A stretch of 55,534 bases of DNA from an uncultured Verrucomicrobiales bacterium (GTDB taxonomy: Bacteria > Verrucomicrobiota > Verrucomicrobiia > Verrucomicrobiales > Akkermansiaceae). Location of the stretch: positions 1-55,534 of the forward strand of contig CASICJ010000036.1 in assembly GCA_949373085.1 (NCBI GenBank). Reading direction: 5' to 3'. Below the pieces are notes generated by a model. The model was not told the DNA's origin, searched no databases, and saw only the letters and a list, made by a program, of their open reading frames with translations. Positions 8,131 to 17,370 of the stretch are shown in pieces. The position numbers and the translations under genes are program-made. Position 1 is the stretch's first letter. Each line of letters starts with the position of its first letter.

Positions 8131-8817
8131 ATGACTCGCAGCGTGAAAAAGTGGAACCACCGAGATCGCATCATCGCCCCCTCCCTCCTCGCCGCCGACT
8201 TCGGCAGAGTCGCGGCGGAAACCTCCCGTGCTATTAACGCCGGAGCAGATTGGATGCATCTGGATGTCATGGATGGACATTTTGTCGATAACATCTCTTT
8301 TGGACCAGCAATGATCCAAGCGGTTCATGAGACAAACGATATCTTCCTTGATGTGCACCTCATGATCGCTCGGCCGGATCACTATTTGCCACGATTTGTG
8401 GCGGCTGGAGCCGACCTAATCACAGTTCATGTCGAACCAGAAGCAGGCCACAACGTTCCCTCTACAATTAAAGCGATTCGTGAGGCGAATTGCCTTGCCG
8501 GCTTGGCTCTGAACCCAGCAACGCCCTTTGAAGCGGCCCTCCCTTTTTTGGAAGATATTGACCTCCTTCTTGTAATGACAGTAGTGCCTGGGTTCGGGGG
8601 CCAGTCGTTCATGGAAGAAGTCATGGTCAAGGTCGAAGCCGGAGTAAAACACCGGACCGAAAACAAGCTGAACTACCATATCGAAGTGGATGGTGGGATC
8701 GGCCTAGAGAGCGCCGCAGTAGCGAGAGCAGCAGGTGCCAATGTCTTTGTTGCGGGATCATCCACTTTTGGCGCTCCTGACATGGCCGCCGCAGTTCGAG
8801 GTATCCGAGAAGCATAA
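8131..8817 (+). CDS. rpe: ribulose-phosphate 3-epimerase
   Basis: 228 residues of a complete TIM barrel. It interconverts ribulose-5-phosphate and xylulose-5-phosphate in the pentose phosphate pathway. Visible signatures are IIAPSLLAADFGR at strand 1, WMHLDVMDGHFVDN and FLDVHLM (metal-binding His/Asp), VPGFGGQSF (phosphate loop) and IEVDGGI (second catalytic Asp). ATG 8131 is chosen; the first 13 residues are charged and more variable than the rest, so a slightly later start is possible. It stands alone, between divergent lexA and a secreted hydrolase on the same strand. Confidence 0.95.
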   Translation: MTRSVKKWNHRDRIIAPSLLAADFGRVAAETSRAINAGADWMHLDVMDGHFVDNISFGPAMIQAVHETNDIFLDVHLMIARPDHYLPRFVAAGADLITVHVEPEAGHNVPSTIKAIREANCLAGLALNPATPFEAALPFLEDIDLLLVMTVVPGFGGQSFMEEVMVKVEAGVKHRTENKLNYHIEVDGGIGLESAAVARAAGANVFVAGSSTFGAPDMAAAVRGIREA

Positions 8818-8872
8818 GCCATGAGCTCTCCTGGCCTTTGACATCGATTCTGAACGACCGTAAGTTAACTCC

Positions 8873-10025
8873 ATGAGGTCTTACCATCGATTCGCGATCC
8901 TACTCTTCACAATTTCTTCATATGCAGGGGCGGTCGAGCCGACCAAATTACGGATCTGGCACTCTAAGAGCGGGAGTAAAATTTCCGCCAAAGCGAGCGA
9001 AATGACCCAGAACGGTTCCATCCAACTGATCACGGAAGACGGCCGTGAGCTCACCTTGGGGATCGACGAATTTTCAGAAGAAGATCAGGCATTGCTCGAG
9101 AAACATTTCAGAAAGAAGGAGATCCAATTCGCCGCGAACGCCGGGACTATAGAAGGACCTAGTCGAAGCAGACGCCAAGACATCTTACTTCGTTTACACT
9201 CCAAAAAATCTCGACCCCGGAACTCGCGCTCCGGCGATGATTTGGACCCAATCGGATGGCGCTAAGCAGGAAACCTTGCAACGCTTTACTGAAGCTGCCG
9301 ATGTTCTTGGCATGATTATCGCAAGCCCGATCGAGGCTCGTCACGAGGGTCAAGTCACACTACTTAACAATTTTGTCCACACCCAAAATGTCCTCTCGGA
9401 TGTGAGACGTGACTACAAAATCAGCGGCCATGGTATTCATTTTGGCGGCGATAAAAGCGGTGGCGCCGCTGCCTTATATAATTCACTCAAGATCCGAAGC
9501 GCCGGCACCTACACGGTCTCGGGATACCTTACTCCAAATATGACCGGAGCTAATCAAGGTCATCACTTTTTGGCAGGCAGCACGAATAGTAGCCATCGCT
9601 ACATGACCGCTTATGCCGCCGCAAAGTTCGAAGATGATGCGACTCACATGCTCTATTTTGGTTCCCGTGAAATGCCAGATTCCCGGAATATCACGATTGG
9701 CATGATCTGGATGTATGCCCAAGGCCTTTATGAAAACGCCTCAAGTAGAGGCGATGAAATCGAAACATTCGAAGAGCGGGTCCTCCCATGGCTTAAAGAG
9801 CTTGCCTCGATCTCGAAAGGACAGGCCGCCTACCTGACCCGCATGCTGAGCTCAGATTGCAGGCTGAAGGGCCTCTTTAAGCAAGAGATCGGAAAGCTTC
9901 ACACCCAACTTCTGCAAAGCAACGAAGCCGTAGCTCATGTTCAAGGAACAGATGCCCTTGATAGTTTTTCCGGAACCCAACTCGCCAAATACGGGAGCCA
10001 CTTCAAACCACTCGACCGAGCATAG
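8873..10025 (+). CDS. SHD1-domain secreted hydrolase-like protein, frameshifted
   Basis: Starts at ATG 8873 with the signal peptide MRSYHRFAILLFTISSYAGA. Residues about 25-80 (RIWHSKSGSKISAKASEM, IQLITEDGRELTLGIDEFSE) form an SLA1-homology (SHD1) domain, common in secreted proteins of this superphylum. Near 9155-9165 the frame shifts. The correct continuation is TSYFVYTPKNLDPG, then APAMIWTQSDGAKQETLQRF, and the second part has GIHFGGDKSGGAAALYNS, which looks like an alpha/beta-hydrolase nucleophile elbow. The protein ends at TAG 10023-10025, about 383 residues after repair. Substrate unknown. It converges on smpB with about 125 bp between. Confidence 0.6.
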
Positions 10026-10149
10026 CCCAAAAAAATTTGAGCGCATGATGGCGAACCTTCGAAAGGACCTATGCAAAAGCTCAGAGAGCTTCAAGCCAGT
10101 CCTCAAGGCTCTCGCCAAGCCGACCCATCGGTAGCCGGAAGGGATCAGC

Positions 10150-10617
10150 CTAGAGCCCGCGTCCCTTATTGAAGCGAGCGACTTCTCGCTGGGCCTCGCG
10201 AAGTTCGGTCTTCTTTTTAAGATCGTGTCGCTGATCGTTGTGCCCTTTGCCCTTACCGAGGCCAAGCTGGACCTTCACCCGACGACCCTTGAAATAGAGC
10301 TTGAGGCAAATCAACGTGAAACCTTTTTGTAAGGTGGCCTGGGAAAGCTTTAAAATCTCGTTCTTATGAAGAAGAAGTTTACGGGGTCGCTTCGCCTCGT
10401 GCTGAAAAAAGGTTCCGGCCGTTTGCCACGGCTGAATATCACATCCGTAGAGCCAACACTCGCCACGCTCGATCCTTGCGAAAGATTCAGTGATGCTCAC
10501 CTTTCCCTCCCGGATCGATTTGACCTCAGTGCCACGAAGAACAAGCCCGCCTTCAAAGGTGTCCGTGATATTATAATCACGACGCGCCCTCTTGTTAGTG
10601 GCTACTTCTTTCGACAT
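10150..10617 (-). CDS. smpB: SsrA-binding protein SmpB
   Basis: 155 residues, full length. SmpB binds tmRNA and brings it to stalled ribosomes for trans-translation. Motifs: NKRARRDYNITDTFEGGLVL at the N-terminus, GTEVKSIREGKVSI, then AKRPRKLLLHKNEI and a basic C-terminal tail (GKGHNDQRHDLKKKTE) that enters the decoding centre. It lies 42 bp downstream of rpoZ on the same strand, likely one transcript. No tmRNA gene is seen nearby. Confidence 0.95.
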   Translation of the reverse strand: MSKEVATNKRARRDYNITDTFEGGLVLRGTEVKSIREGKVSITESFARIERGECWLYGCDIQPWQTAGTFFQHEAKRPRKLLLHKNEILKLSQATLQKGFTLICLKLYFKGRRVKVQLGLGKGKGHNDQRHDLKKKTELREAQREVARFNKGRGL

Positions 10618-10659
10618 GACACCTAGAATTGCGTCTGCCCGGAAAAAAGCAAACTCGCT

Positions 10660-10926
10660 TTAGGAATTGGATCCCTCAACAAGCTTGATCTTACCTTCGA
10701 TAATTTCGGTAAGAGCAATATCAGCAAAACCCATACTGGGAAGCGCCTCGATTAAAGGGGAGCGGCCCTGATTCAATTGAGCCACGCGCTTCGACACAAG
10801 GTTGATGAGCACGAGGGGATCGGCGACAATTTCAGCAGCCTGTTCGACAAGATCGTTTTTCATAGGGATCGCACTGGAACGAGGAGGGGTAGGTGCTTCA
10901 AACGGAACGATATTGTCTGCATCCAT
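10660..10926 (-). CDS. rpoZ: RNA polymerase omega subunit
   Basis: 88 residues. The core DPLVLINLVSKRVAQLNQGR, followed by ADIALTEIIEGKI, matches the omega fold (x-x-L-V-x-x-x-A-x-R-x-x-Q-L-x-x-G). Omega helps fold beta' and assemble RNA polymerase. The N-terminal 25 residues, rich in Pro and Ser, are a non-conserved extension. The upstream gap to the TonB receptor gene is about 95 bp and smpB follows by 42 bp. Small size and one conserved block leave minor doubt. Confidence 0.8.
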   Translation of the reverse strand: MDADNIVPFEAPTPPRSSAIPMKNDLVEQAAEIVADPLVLINLVSKRVAQLNQGRSPLIEALPSMGFADIALTEIIEGKIKLVEGSNS

Positions 10927-11022
10927 AACCTCAAATTTTTAACAAGCGAAAGTTCGCCTGCGGGCGGAAGGGAAAACCACAAAACCGCCTCGCTGGCAAG
11001 CCCAATCTATTTCTGAATTGTT

Positions 11023-13062
11023 TTAGAATTCCAAACCTATCCGAACCCCATACATTTCAGGGTCACCAGCAACTCCTGCCGAGATCGAATTATTCATAAA
11101 GTTGTAGTAATCTTCGTCGAGAAGGTTACTGGCAAAAATCGCGGCATTCCAGCTGTCTCCTTGGTAGCCGAGCTGGGCGTCCAAAACCTCGTAAGACCCT
11201 TGGCGATAGTCGCTATTGTTTGTCTCATCAAAGAAGGTAGCACCCACGGATCGAACACCAGTCTGGGCGAAAAAGCCATTCTCAAAATCATACCTGACAA
11301 CCATTCCAGCCGTAAACTCCGGTAAAAACGGAACATCATTCCCAGCTAAATCTGCTCCGGCCACCCCGATGTGTTGCTCAAACTCGATCTGGTTCCAACC
11401 TGCACTCGCCTGAACGGTCAATCCACTCACTGGCTTCCAGATAACCTCGCCCTCAACACCAAGAGCCTCCACTCGGTCTGCATTAGCGATAATGAAATCC
11501 GTGCCCATTGGAACGCTTTGATTAAGTTGATAGTCGTCGATCTGCTTAAAGTAACCACGCAACTCCGCACCAACTGATTGATCGGAACTTTGATAACGGA
11601 CCCCAATCTCGGTTTCCAGGGACTGCTCTTCGTCAAATTCCGTGGTGGCCGCATTGTCACTGTAAGCCGTAAAACCCTGAGGTTTGTAGGAAAGTGAGGT
11701 TCTCGCAAATACGCTCGTCTCAGAGCTCACAGCATAGGCAGCTCCAAGAGAGGGCGAAAAATAGACCCCATTACTTTCGCTCGCAAAGGCTGGTGGAAGA
11801 GGAATGAATAATCCTCCACTTGGATCGGTCTTACTCCGGCTAATGGAATTATCGACAGACTCAAGACGGCCCCCCACTTCAACGGTAAGATTCTCAACCG
11901 GATCCCACTGAACGTTTCCAAAGAGCGCAACACTCTCTTCGTCAATGTCAAAGCGAGTGAATTGATTCGCCGAGATATTATCAAAAAGAGGAAAGACTCG
12001 GTTAGCCACGCCCTGATTATCTTTGTTCAAGTAGGCCAATCCACTGAGCCACCTGACGTCGGCATCTTGATCGGACTGAAGGCGAAATTCCTGACTAAAA
12101 AGATTTTGCTCGTGCCTAATTGAGGATCTTGAGAGATCGAATGCCGTCAAATCAAGATCCACGACGTTTGGTCCGAGCTTCCAATTCGAGTAGGCGGTAA
12201 TAGACTTGAGATTCGCCCACCCGAAATCCTGATCAAGGTGCATCGAAAGCTGAAAGCGATCAATCTCGGTCACTCCCGAGAGATTGCTGGCCACTTTAAA
12301 AGGATCTTTCACAAGTTGCGAATCAACAAAATCTCCAAAAGCCGAAGTCACACCCGGTAATGCAGAAAGGCGCTGACTTCCATCACGCGTTCGCTCATAC
12401 ATCAAGCGGAACCGAACCTCAAGATCCTCACTTGGATTGTAGTAAAGGCTACCCAGAGTGCCGAACTGCTCACGAGTATCGGTGTCGCGGCCAAGAGTTA
12501 CATTATCAACAAAACCATCACGCTCTTTCAAATAAGTCTGAAAGGCGTAGGACCAATCCTTGTCGAGAGGCCCGCTGGAACGGAAACGCAAGTGAGTGAG
12601 ATTGTAACTACCATACTCAGCGCTAAATCCATGCTCGTGCTCCTTGGTTGGCCCAGGTGTTCTCAATTCCATGAGCCCACCCACCCCGTTACGCGCAAAC
12701 CGGGACCCCTGGGGTCCTCGGTGGAGCGTGAAAGATTCCAGATCAAAAAACTCAGTCGAATATCCTAAAACATCACCATATGGAACATCATCGACAACCA
12801 TTGCAACCCCCGCGCCTCCAAAAAATAGGGTGTTTGTGGAGCCACGCACCCCTATAATATCGCCGTATCCAGCTGAATCAGAAGCAACTGATGCAAATCC
12901 TGGAAGATAGCCGAGAAGCTCATTAACCCGCTCTGCATCGAGCGCCTCCACAGCTACATTTCCAAAAGCATCGCCCTCAACAACTAAGGGCTTTAGAAGA
13001 TCCTGAGCTTGCAATAAACCACCGAAAACTAATGCACTGACGCAAAATTTTATTTGTTTCAT
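11023..13062 (-). CDS. TonB-dependent outer-membrane receptor
   Basis: 679 residues with signal peptide MKQIKFCVSALVFGGLLQAQ. The plug domain spans about residues 25-150: LVVEGDAFGNVAVEAL, VNELLGYLPGFASVAS, IIGVRGSTNTLFFGG and FTLHRGPQGSRFARN. The rest is a 22-strand-type barrel with alternating aromatics and the terminal sequence MYGVRIGLEF ending in Phe. Such receptors import siderophores, vitamins or glycans with TonB energy. I see no clear TonB box or ligand-specific feature. It is divergent from the formylglycine-enzyme-like gene, sharing a 95-bp regulatory region, which suggests use in polysaccharide uptake. That last point is inference. Confidence 0.88.
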   Translation of the reverse strand: MKQIKFCVSALVFGGLLQAQDLLKPLVVEGDAFGNVAVEALDAERVNELLGYLPGFASVASDSAGYGDIIGVRGSTNTLFFGGAGVAMVVDDVPYGDVLGYSTEFFDLESFTLHRGPQGSRFARNGVGGLMELRTPGPTKEHEHGFSAEYGSYNLTHLRFRSSGPLDKDWSYAFQTYLKERDGFVDNVTLGRDTDTREQFGTLGSLYYNPSEDLEVRFRLMYERTRDGSQRLSALPGVTSAFGDFVDSQLVKDPFKVASNLSGVTEIDRFQLSMHLDQDFGWANLKSITAYSNWKLGPNVVDLDLTAFDLSRSSIRHEQNLFSQEFRLQSDQDADVRWLSGLAYLNKDNQGVANRVFPLFDNISANQFTRFDIDEESVALFGNVQWDPVENLTVEVGGRLESVDNSISRSKTDPSGGLFIPLPPAFASESNGVYFSPSLGAAYAVSSETSVFARTSLSYKPQGFTAYSDNAATTEFDEEQSLETEIGVRYQSSDQSVGAELRGYFKQIDDYQLNQSVPMGTDFIIANADRVEALGVEGEVIWKPVSGLTVQASAGWNQIEFEQHIGVAGADLAGNDVPFLPEFTAGMVVRYDFENGFFAQTGVRSVGATFFDETNNSDYRQGSYEVLDAQLGYQGDSWNAAIFASNLLDEDYYNFMNNSISAGVAGDPEMYGVRIGLEF

Positions 13063-13117
13063 AAAGGCCGTATCCTCACTATTTTGTGTATTCGGTCAAA
13101 CAAGAAACGTTGGTAGT

Positions 13118-13134
13118 TTTAACGATCGGTTAAA
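13118..13134. promoter_or_regulatory. inverted repeat in divergent promoter region
   Basis: TTTAAC-GATCG-GTTAAA is a perfect 6-bp inverted repeat with a 5-bp centre. It sits between the divergent starts of the TonB receptor (13062) and the formylglycine-enzyme-like gene (13158). The shape is that of a dimeric repressor operator (LacI-like). The cognate regulator is not identified. Confidence 0.4.
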
Positions 13135-13157
13135 CAACTCTATTAGAAAATGTTATA

Positions 13158-14366
13158 ATGTTCCGTTCCTGCTCTTTTCAAATCGTCACTCTGTCGTTCT
13201 TCGTTTTTCTTAGCTCATGCGGCGAACGCGAACTCTACCCTTTTCTTCCAGCAGAAAAATCCGAACCCAAGCCAGAAGCCCCAAAAATCGATGCTAATAG
13301 TTTGAACATTATTCTCGGCGATATGCCAGACAGCGCCACCGCGTTTCTTCCCGTCTCCGAAAAAATCTTCGCCGAGCTTGAACCCATCCCTGAAGGTGAC
13401 CTCAAGGCCTACACCGAAACGGTAGCCGGAGCAGAAAATGCCACCTTTGAGATGCTCCCCATCTTGGGTGGTGAATTCACACTGGGAAGTCCCGACAGCG
13501 AAACCGATCGATCCGACGACGAAGGCCCGCAAAAAAAAATCCAAATCGAGCCCTTTTGGATGGCTTCAACCGAAACCACTTGGGGCCTTTACCGGGCTTT
13601 CATGGAGAACGGTAAGAATCGTAACAAGGACGGCACTCTCGACCTTGATGGCAACAAGCTCTCAACCGAAGCCCCCCTTCAAAGTAATCCTAATCTCATC
13701 GACGCTATTTCTCAGCCTACTCCACCTTATATGCCTATGCACAACAGCATGGGAGATAACGCAGGCTACGACAGGAAATACCCGGCCGTCGCTGCGACCC
13801 AACATTCCGCTTCCAAATTTTGTGAATGGCTAACGGCTCAAACCGGTCACTACTACCGACTCCCCACTGAAGCCGAGTGGGAATATGCCTGCCGCGCCGG
13901 AACCACCACCGCCTATTCCTTTGGAGATGACTCTTCTAAGCTCGACGAATACGCATGGTATTTTGAGAACTCTGATGGTTCCTATCAACCCGTCGCTACC
14001 AAAAAGCCAAATCCTTGGGGGCTTTTTGACATGCATGGCAACGTGAGCGAGTGGACCATAGACGCCTACCTTCCTAATTATGGCAAACACCCTGAAGGAA
14101 CCATCAATCCTTTCGCACTTTCTCCCAAACGCTACCCTCGCGTCACCCGTGGTGGCCACTGGGATTGCGACCCCGAAGAGCTGCGTTCAGGCCAACGTCT
14201 TCCGTCTGACAAAAGCTGGAAAAACACTGACCCTCAGGACCCAAAATCTATCTGGTATCACACCGATAACTGGGGCTTAGGGTTCCGCGTCATCCGCCCC
14301 GCCAAGAATCCCACTCTTGAAGAAATGCACCTCCTCTGGAACACCGGACCCGGCGAACGTTTTTAA
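13158..14366 (+). CDS. formylglycine-generating-enzyme-like (SUMF1 domain) lipoprotein
   Basis: 402 residues. The N-terminus MFRSCSFQIVTLSFFVFLSS ends in a lipobox (LSSC-G), so it is probably a lipoprotein. From about residue 95 it has the FGE-sulfatase fold: ILGGEFTLGSPDSE, PFWMASTETTWGLYRAFM, YRLPTEAEWEYACRAGTTTA, NPWGLFDMHGNVSEWT, RVTRGGHWDCDPEELR and LGFRVIRP. FGEs oxidise sulfatase Cys to formylglycine. Three sulfatases follow within 9 kb. However, the active-site Cys pair is not intact: in GGHWDCDPEELR the first Cys is present but the second, five residues on, is Glu/Leu. It may not make formylglycine. The family also includes binding or structural proteins. Confidence 0.82.
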   Translation: MFRSCSFQIVTLSFFVFLSSCGERELYPFLPAEKSEPKPEAPKIDANSLNIILGDMPDSATAFLPVSEKIFAELEPIPEGDLKAYTETVAGAENATFEMLPILGGEFTLGSPDSETDRSDDEGPQKKIQIEPFWMASTETTWGLYRAFMENGKNRNKDGTLDLDGNKLSTEAPLQSNPNLIDAISQPTPPYMPMHNSMGDNAGYDRKYPAVAATQHSASKFCEWLTAQTGHYYRLPTEAEWEYACRAGTTTAYSFGDDSSKLDEYAWYFENSDGSYQPVATKKPNPWGLFDMHGNVSEWTIDAYLPNYGKHPEGTINPFALSPKRYPRVTRGGHWDCDPEELRSGQRLPSDKSWKNTDPQDPKSIWYHTDNWGLGFRVIRPAKNPTLEEMHLLWNTGPGERF

Positions 14367-14421
14367 GAGCTTCCAAAAACCTACCTTTCTTTATTTCCAA
14401 AACTCCACAACCAAACCCCAA

Positions 14422-15813
14422 ATGAAAATCGCACTTTCCTTAACCTTCGTCCTCAACTGCCTCTTCGCAAGCGCTGCAAAAAAGCCTAACTTCATAATTA
14501 TCTTCACCGATGATCAAGGTTATGGAGATCTCGGCTGCTTTGGCTCCACTAAGATCAAAACACCAAACATCGACCGCCTCGCCAAAGAAGGCCGAAAATT
14601 CACGAACTTCATGGTCGCTTCCCCTGTCTGCTCCCCCTCACGCGCTGCCCTTCTTACCGGCTGCTATCCAAAACGGGTCAGCATGCACCAGCACGTCCTC
14701 TTTCCCTCTTCTCAGAAAGGCCTCAACCCCAAAGAACATACCATTGCTGATCACCTGAAAGATCAGGGATACGCCACCGCTTGCTTTGGCAAGTGGCACC
14801 TTGGCCACCACCCTGAAACTCTCCCGCAGAGTAATGGCTTCGACACCTATCTCGGCATCCCATACTCAAACGACATGAATCACCCCGATAACAAGGGGAA
14901 ACCCAAAGGTGGTTGGGCCGGAATGGATGCCCTTTGGAAAGACCCCGAGTCTACCCTCACTCAGTGGAAAACCCCTCTAATGGAGAACGACAAAATCCTC
15001 GAAGTCCCCGTCGATCAACGCACCGTCACCCGCCGATACACCGACAAGTCGATCGAGTTCATCAAAAGCAATAAGGACAAACCGTTCTTCCTTTATCTAC
15101 CCCACTCCATGCCGCACATCCCGCTCTACGTGCCAGATGAAATCCGCGACCCAAATCCGCTCAACGCATACACTAATGTTATTGAGCACATCGACTCCGA
15201 AGTCGGCCGTATTTCAAACCTTCTTCGCGAACTGAAGCTCGCCCAAAACACCTACCTGATCTTCACAACCGACAATGGCCCGTGGCTTCAGTTCAAACAC
15301 CATGGTGGATCGGCAGGACCTCTCCGCGAGGGCAAAGGCACCACTTTTGAAGGCGGCCAACGCGTGCCTTGTGTCATGTGGGCTCCCGGCCGCATTCCAG
15401 CTGGCACCACTTGCGATGAACTCTGCGGCACAATCGATCTTCTTCCCACCATCGCATCCCTCACTGAAGCTCCCCTCCCGAAAGAAAATAAAATCGATGG
15501 CCTCGACATCTCAAACCTTCTTGCCGGTGGCACCAAAAGCCCCCGCAACGAATTTATTTACTACACCTCGCGCGGCGATCTCGAAGGCCTTCGCCAAGGT
15601 AAATACAAGGTCCTCATTAAAAAAAATCGTCGCCGCAAAAACCAACCCGCAAGCGGCGGGCAAGTCATGCTCTTCGACCTCGACTCTGACCTCGGTGAAA
15701 AAACAAACCTCGCGGACAAGCATCCCGAAATCGTCGCCAAACTTGGCTCTCGCATGAAAGAACTCGACGCCGAAATCACCAAGAACCAGCGCCAGCCTTG
15801 GCTCAAAAAATAG
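14422..15813 (+). CDS. type I sulfatase, secreted (first of three)
   Basis: 463 residues starting at ATG 14422 (MKIALSLTFVLNCLFASAA, a signal peptide). An upstream in-frame start overlaps the previous gene and adds non-homologous residues, so it is rejected. It has the metal site FTDDQGYGDLGC, the maturation motif C-x-P-S-R at Cys70 (PVCSPSRAALLTG), GKWHLGHHPE and TTDNGPW. The Cys would be converted to formylglycine. The enzyme hydrolyses sulfate esters of polysaccharides in the periplasm or outside. The neighbourhood suggests algal sulfated glycans. It follows the FGE-like gene by 55 bp on the same strand. Confidence 0.93.
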   Translation: MKIALSLTFVLNCLFASAAKKPNFIIIFTDDQGYGDLGCFGSTKIKTPNIDRLAKEGRKFTNFMVASPVCSPSRAALLTGCYPKRVSMHQHVLFPSSQKGLNPKEHTIADHLKDQGYATACFGKWHLGHHPETLPQSNGFDTYLGIPYSNDMNHPDNKGKPKGGWAGMDALWKDPESTLTQWKTPLMENDKILEVPVDQRTVTRRYTDKSIEFIKSNKDKPFFLYLPHSMPHIPLYVPDEIRDPNPLNAYTNVIEHIDSEVGRISNLLRELKLAQNTYLIFTTDNGPWLQFKHHGGSAGPLREGKGTTFEGGQRVPCVMWAPGRIPAGTTCDELCGTIDLLPTIASLTEAPLPKENKIDGLDISNLLAGGTKSPRNEFIYYTSRGDLEGLRQGKYKVLIKKNRRRKNQPASGGQVMLFDLDSDLGEKTNLADKHPEIVAKLGSRMKELDAEITKNQRQPWLKK

Positions 15814-15841
15814 CCGGGCAGAGGACCCCTCACAAAGAACC

Positions 15842-16549
15842 TCAAGGCTGTCCTTTCGAGTCAGGCTCTTCCCCTTTAATTAACAGCACCGCCTGACGCG
15901 CGAGACGCTGGCCGAATAGATCATAGCCTTCCTTGGTGTAATGAAGGTCGTTGTGAGCCTTCCCGTTCTTCACCTTGTTGTTTGTGTCATCGGTATCAAC
16001 CCACGATCCACGAGAATCGTCCTTGGCAACCTTTACCTGGGCAGCTCTCACAGCTTCCCAATGCTCTGTGGTTGAAAAATCACTGAGCCGGCCAATCACG
16101 AAATTCATCTCGGACGCATCGAGATCCTTGCGCAGGTTCGCAATTAGGGTGTTCATACTTTCCTCGTAAGCAGCCGAAAGCCTTTCCTTGGCATCACGCT
16201 CTCCCTGCATCCAAAGGAAAGTGATCGTCTTCGGTTTATTAGCCGCAATGCTGGCACGAGCTACCTTCAAAGTTTGATCATAAAAGGCCCCCGGATCTTT
16301 CCTCGGCGACAAATGACTTTTGGCCGAAATTTCATCGAAGTTTTTGACCCACTTCCGTATCGGCTGACCTCCCTTCGCAAACTTAACGTGCTGGATCTCA
16401 TCGTCGGGCAGCAGCTTTTTAAGCTCCGGTAAAAAAGTATTCTCCGGCTTCAACCCCGCCATATTTGACTGACCGGAAAGAATAAAGAGATGCACATCGC
16501 CCGCGTAACCAAAGGACGTTAGCCAAAGAAAGAAAAACAATTGCTTCAT
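15842..16549 (-). CDS. secreted SASA-type acetylesterase
   Basis: 235 residues, signal peptide MKQLFFFLWLTSFGYAG. HLFILSGQSNMAGLKPE is block I of the SASA/sialate O-acetylesterase branch of SGNH hydrolases, with the catalytic Ser in GQSN. ITFLWMQGERDAKE is the conserved Gln-Gly-Glu-x-Asp block, and NDLHYTKEGYDLFGQRL carries the Asp-x-x-His dyad. It probably removes acetyl groups from glycans. It converges with the first sulfatase and is followed, in the upstream direction on the same strand, by a DUF1080 gene, so the two may form an operon. Confidence 0.85.
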   Translation of the reverse strand: MKQLFFFLWLTSFGYAGDVHLFILSGQSNMAGLKPENTFLPELKKLLPDDEIQHVKFAKGGQPIRKWVKNFDEISAKSHLSPRKDPGAFYDQTLKVARASIAANKPKTITFLWMQGERDAKERLSAAYEESMNTLIANLRKDLDASEMNFVIGRLSDFSTTEHWEAVRAAQVKVAKDDSRGSWVDTDDTNNKVKNGKAHNDLHYTKEGYDLFGQRLARQAVLLIKGEEPDSKGQP

Positions 16550-16574
16550 AAAGCCTATAATAAAGAGCCTAAGC

Positions 16575-17255
16575 CTATTTCACTTCCCGAATTTTAATAT
16601 TCCGGAAGGACACAACGTTCCCGTGATCTTGAAGACAAAGGTGGCCTTTTGTTGCCTTACCGAAATTCTTAAATTTTCTGAACTTCGAAGCCGCCACTTT
16701 TTGATCCCAATCATCTGAGCCCTTAATGTATTCGACGTATTTCGTTCCGTTCATCCATTGCACGCACTTTTCCGGCGTGATCAAAATTTTAAGAGTATTC
16801 CACTCACCTGCTGGCTGAGTCGCGTCAACGCCCTTTGCCGGGCGGTAAAGTTGATAAAGCCAGCCTGCTTTTTGAGCATCATGTCCGTCGACGTTATCTT
16901 GGATCTGGATTTCCGGCCCGGTCTGCCACGGACTAGACTCCGTCTCTTTCACATGAAACATCAATCCCGAGTTACCACCCTTTGAAATCTTATAATCAAC
17001 CGTGAACTCGAAGGCTCCATACTCCTTCTTCGTGATGATATCGCCCCCACCTCTACCACTCAGGGTCAATACCCCATTCTTAATTTTCCACTTCGAAGAA
17101 ACACTGTCTTTCTTATAGTTCCGGAAGTGCTCGGTCGATTTTCCATCAAACAACAAGGTCCAACCCGCCTTCTTTTCAGAGGCGGTCAGTTCGTTCGACT
17201 TATGATGGTCGGCAGCAAGAGGAAGAGTCAGTAATAGGAAGGCAAGAGCTTTCAT
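16575..17255 (-). CDS. DUF1080 (3-keto-disaccharide hydrolase-like) secreted protein
   Basis: 226 residues from ATG 17255 (MKALAFLLLTLPLAADHH, signal peptide). The upstream in-frame start at 17291 adds 12 residues before the signal peptide. The LamG-like DUF1080 fold is seen in GWTLLFDGKSTEHFRNYK, GVLTLSGRGGGDIITKK, YGAFEFTVDYKISKGGNSG and WNTLKILITPEKCVQWMNG. The family is abundant in this superphylum and includes 3-keto-glycoside hydrolases. It lies 26 bp before the SASA esterase gene and would be transcribed with it. Substrate is not known. Confidence 0.88.
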   Translation of the reverse strand: MKALAFLLLTLPLAADHHKSNELTASEKKAGWTLLFDGKSTEHFRNYKKDSVSSKWKIKNGVLTLSGRGGGDIITKKEYGAFEFTVDYKISKGGNSGLMFHVKETESSPWQTGPEIQIQDNVDGHDAQKAGWLYQLYRPAKGVDATQPAGEWNTLKILITPEKCVQWMNGTKYVEYIKGSDDWDQKVAASKFRKFKNFGKATKGHLCLQDHGNVVSFRNIKIREVK

Positions 17256-17370
17256 AAGTGGTAGGGTAGAAAAAGTATCCACCCATTCCAAGCCTCAAGA
17301 AGTCCTACTTCTCTAAAGCTCCTACAACTTCCCCCTTGATGCCCGATCCCCAAATGACAGACTAGACCTC

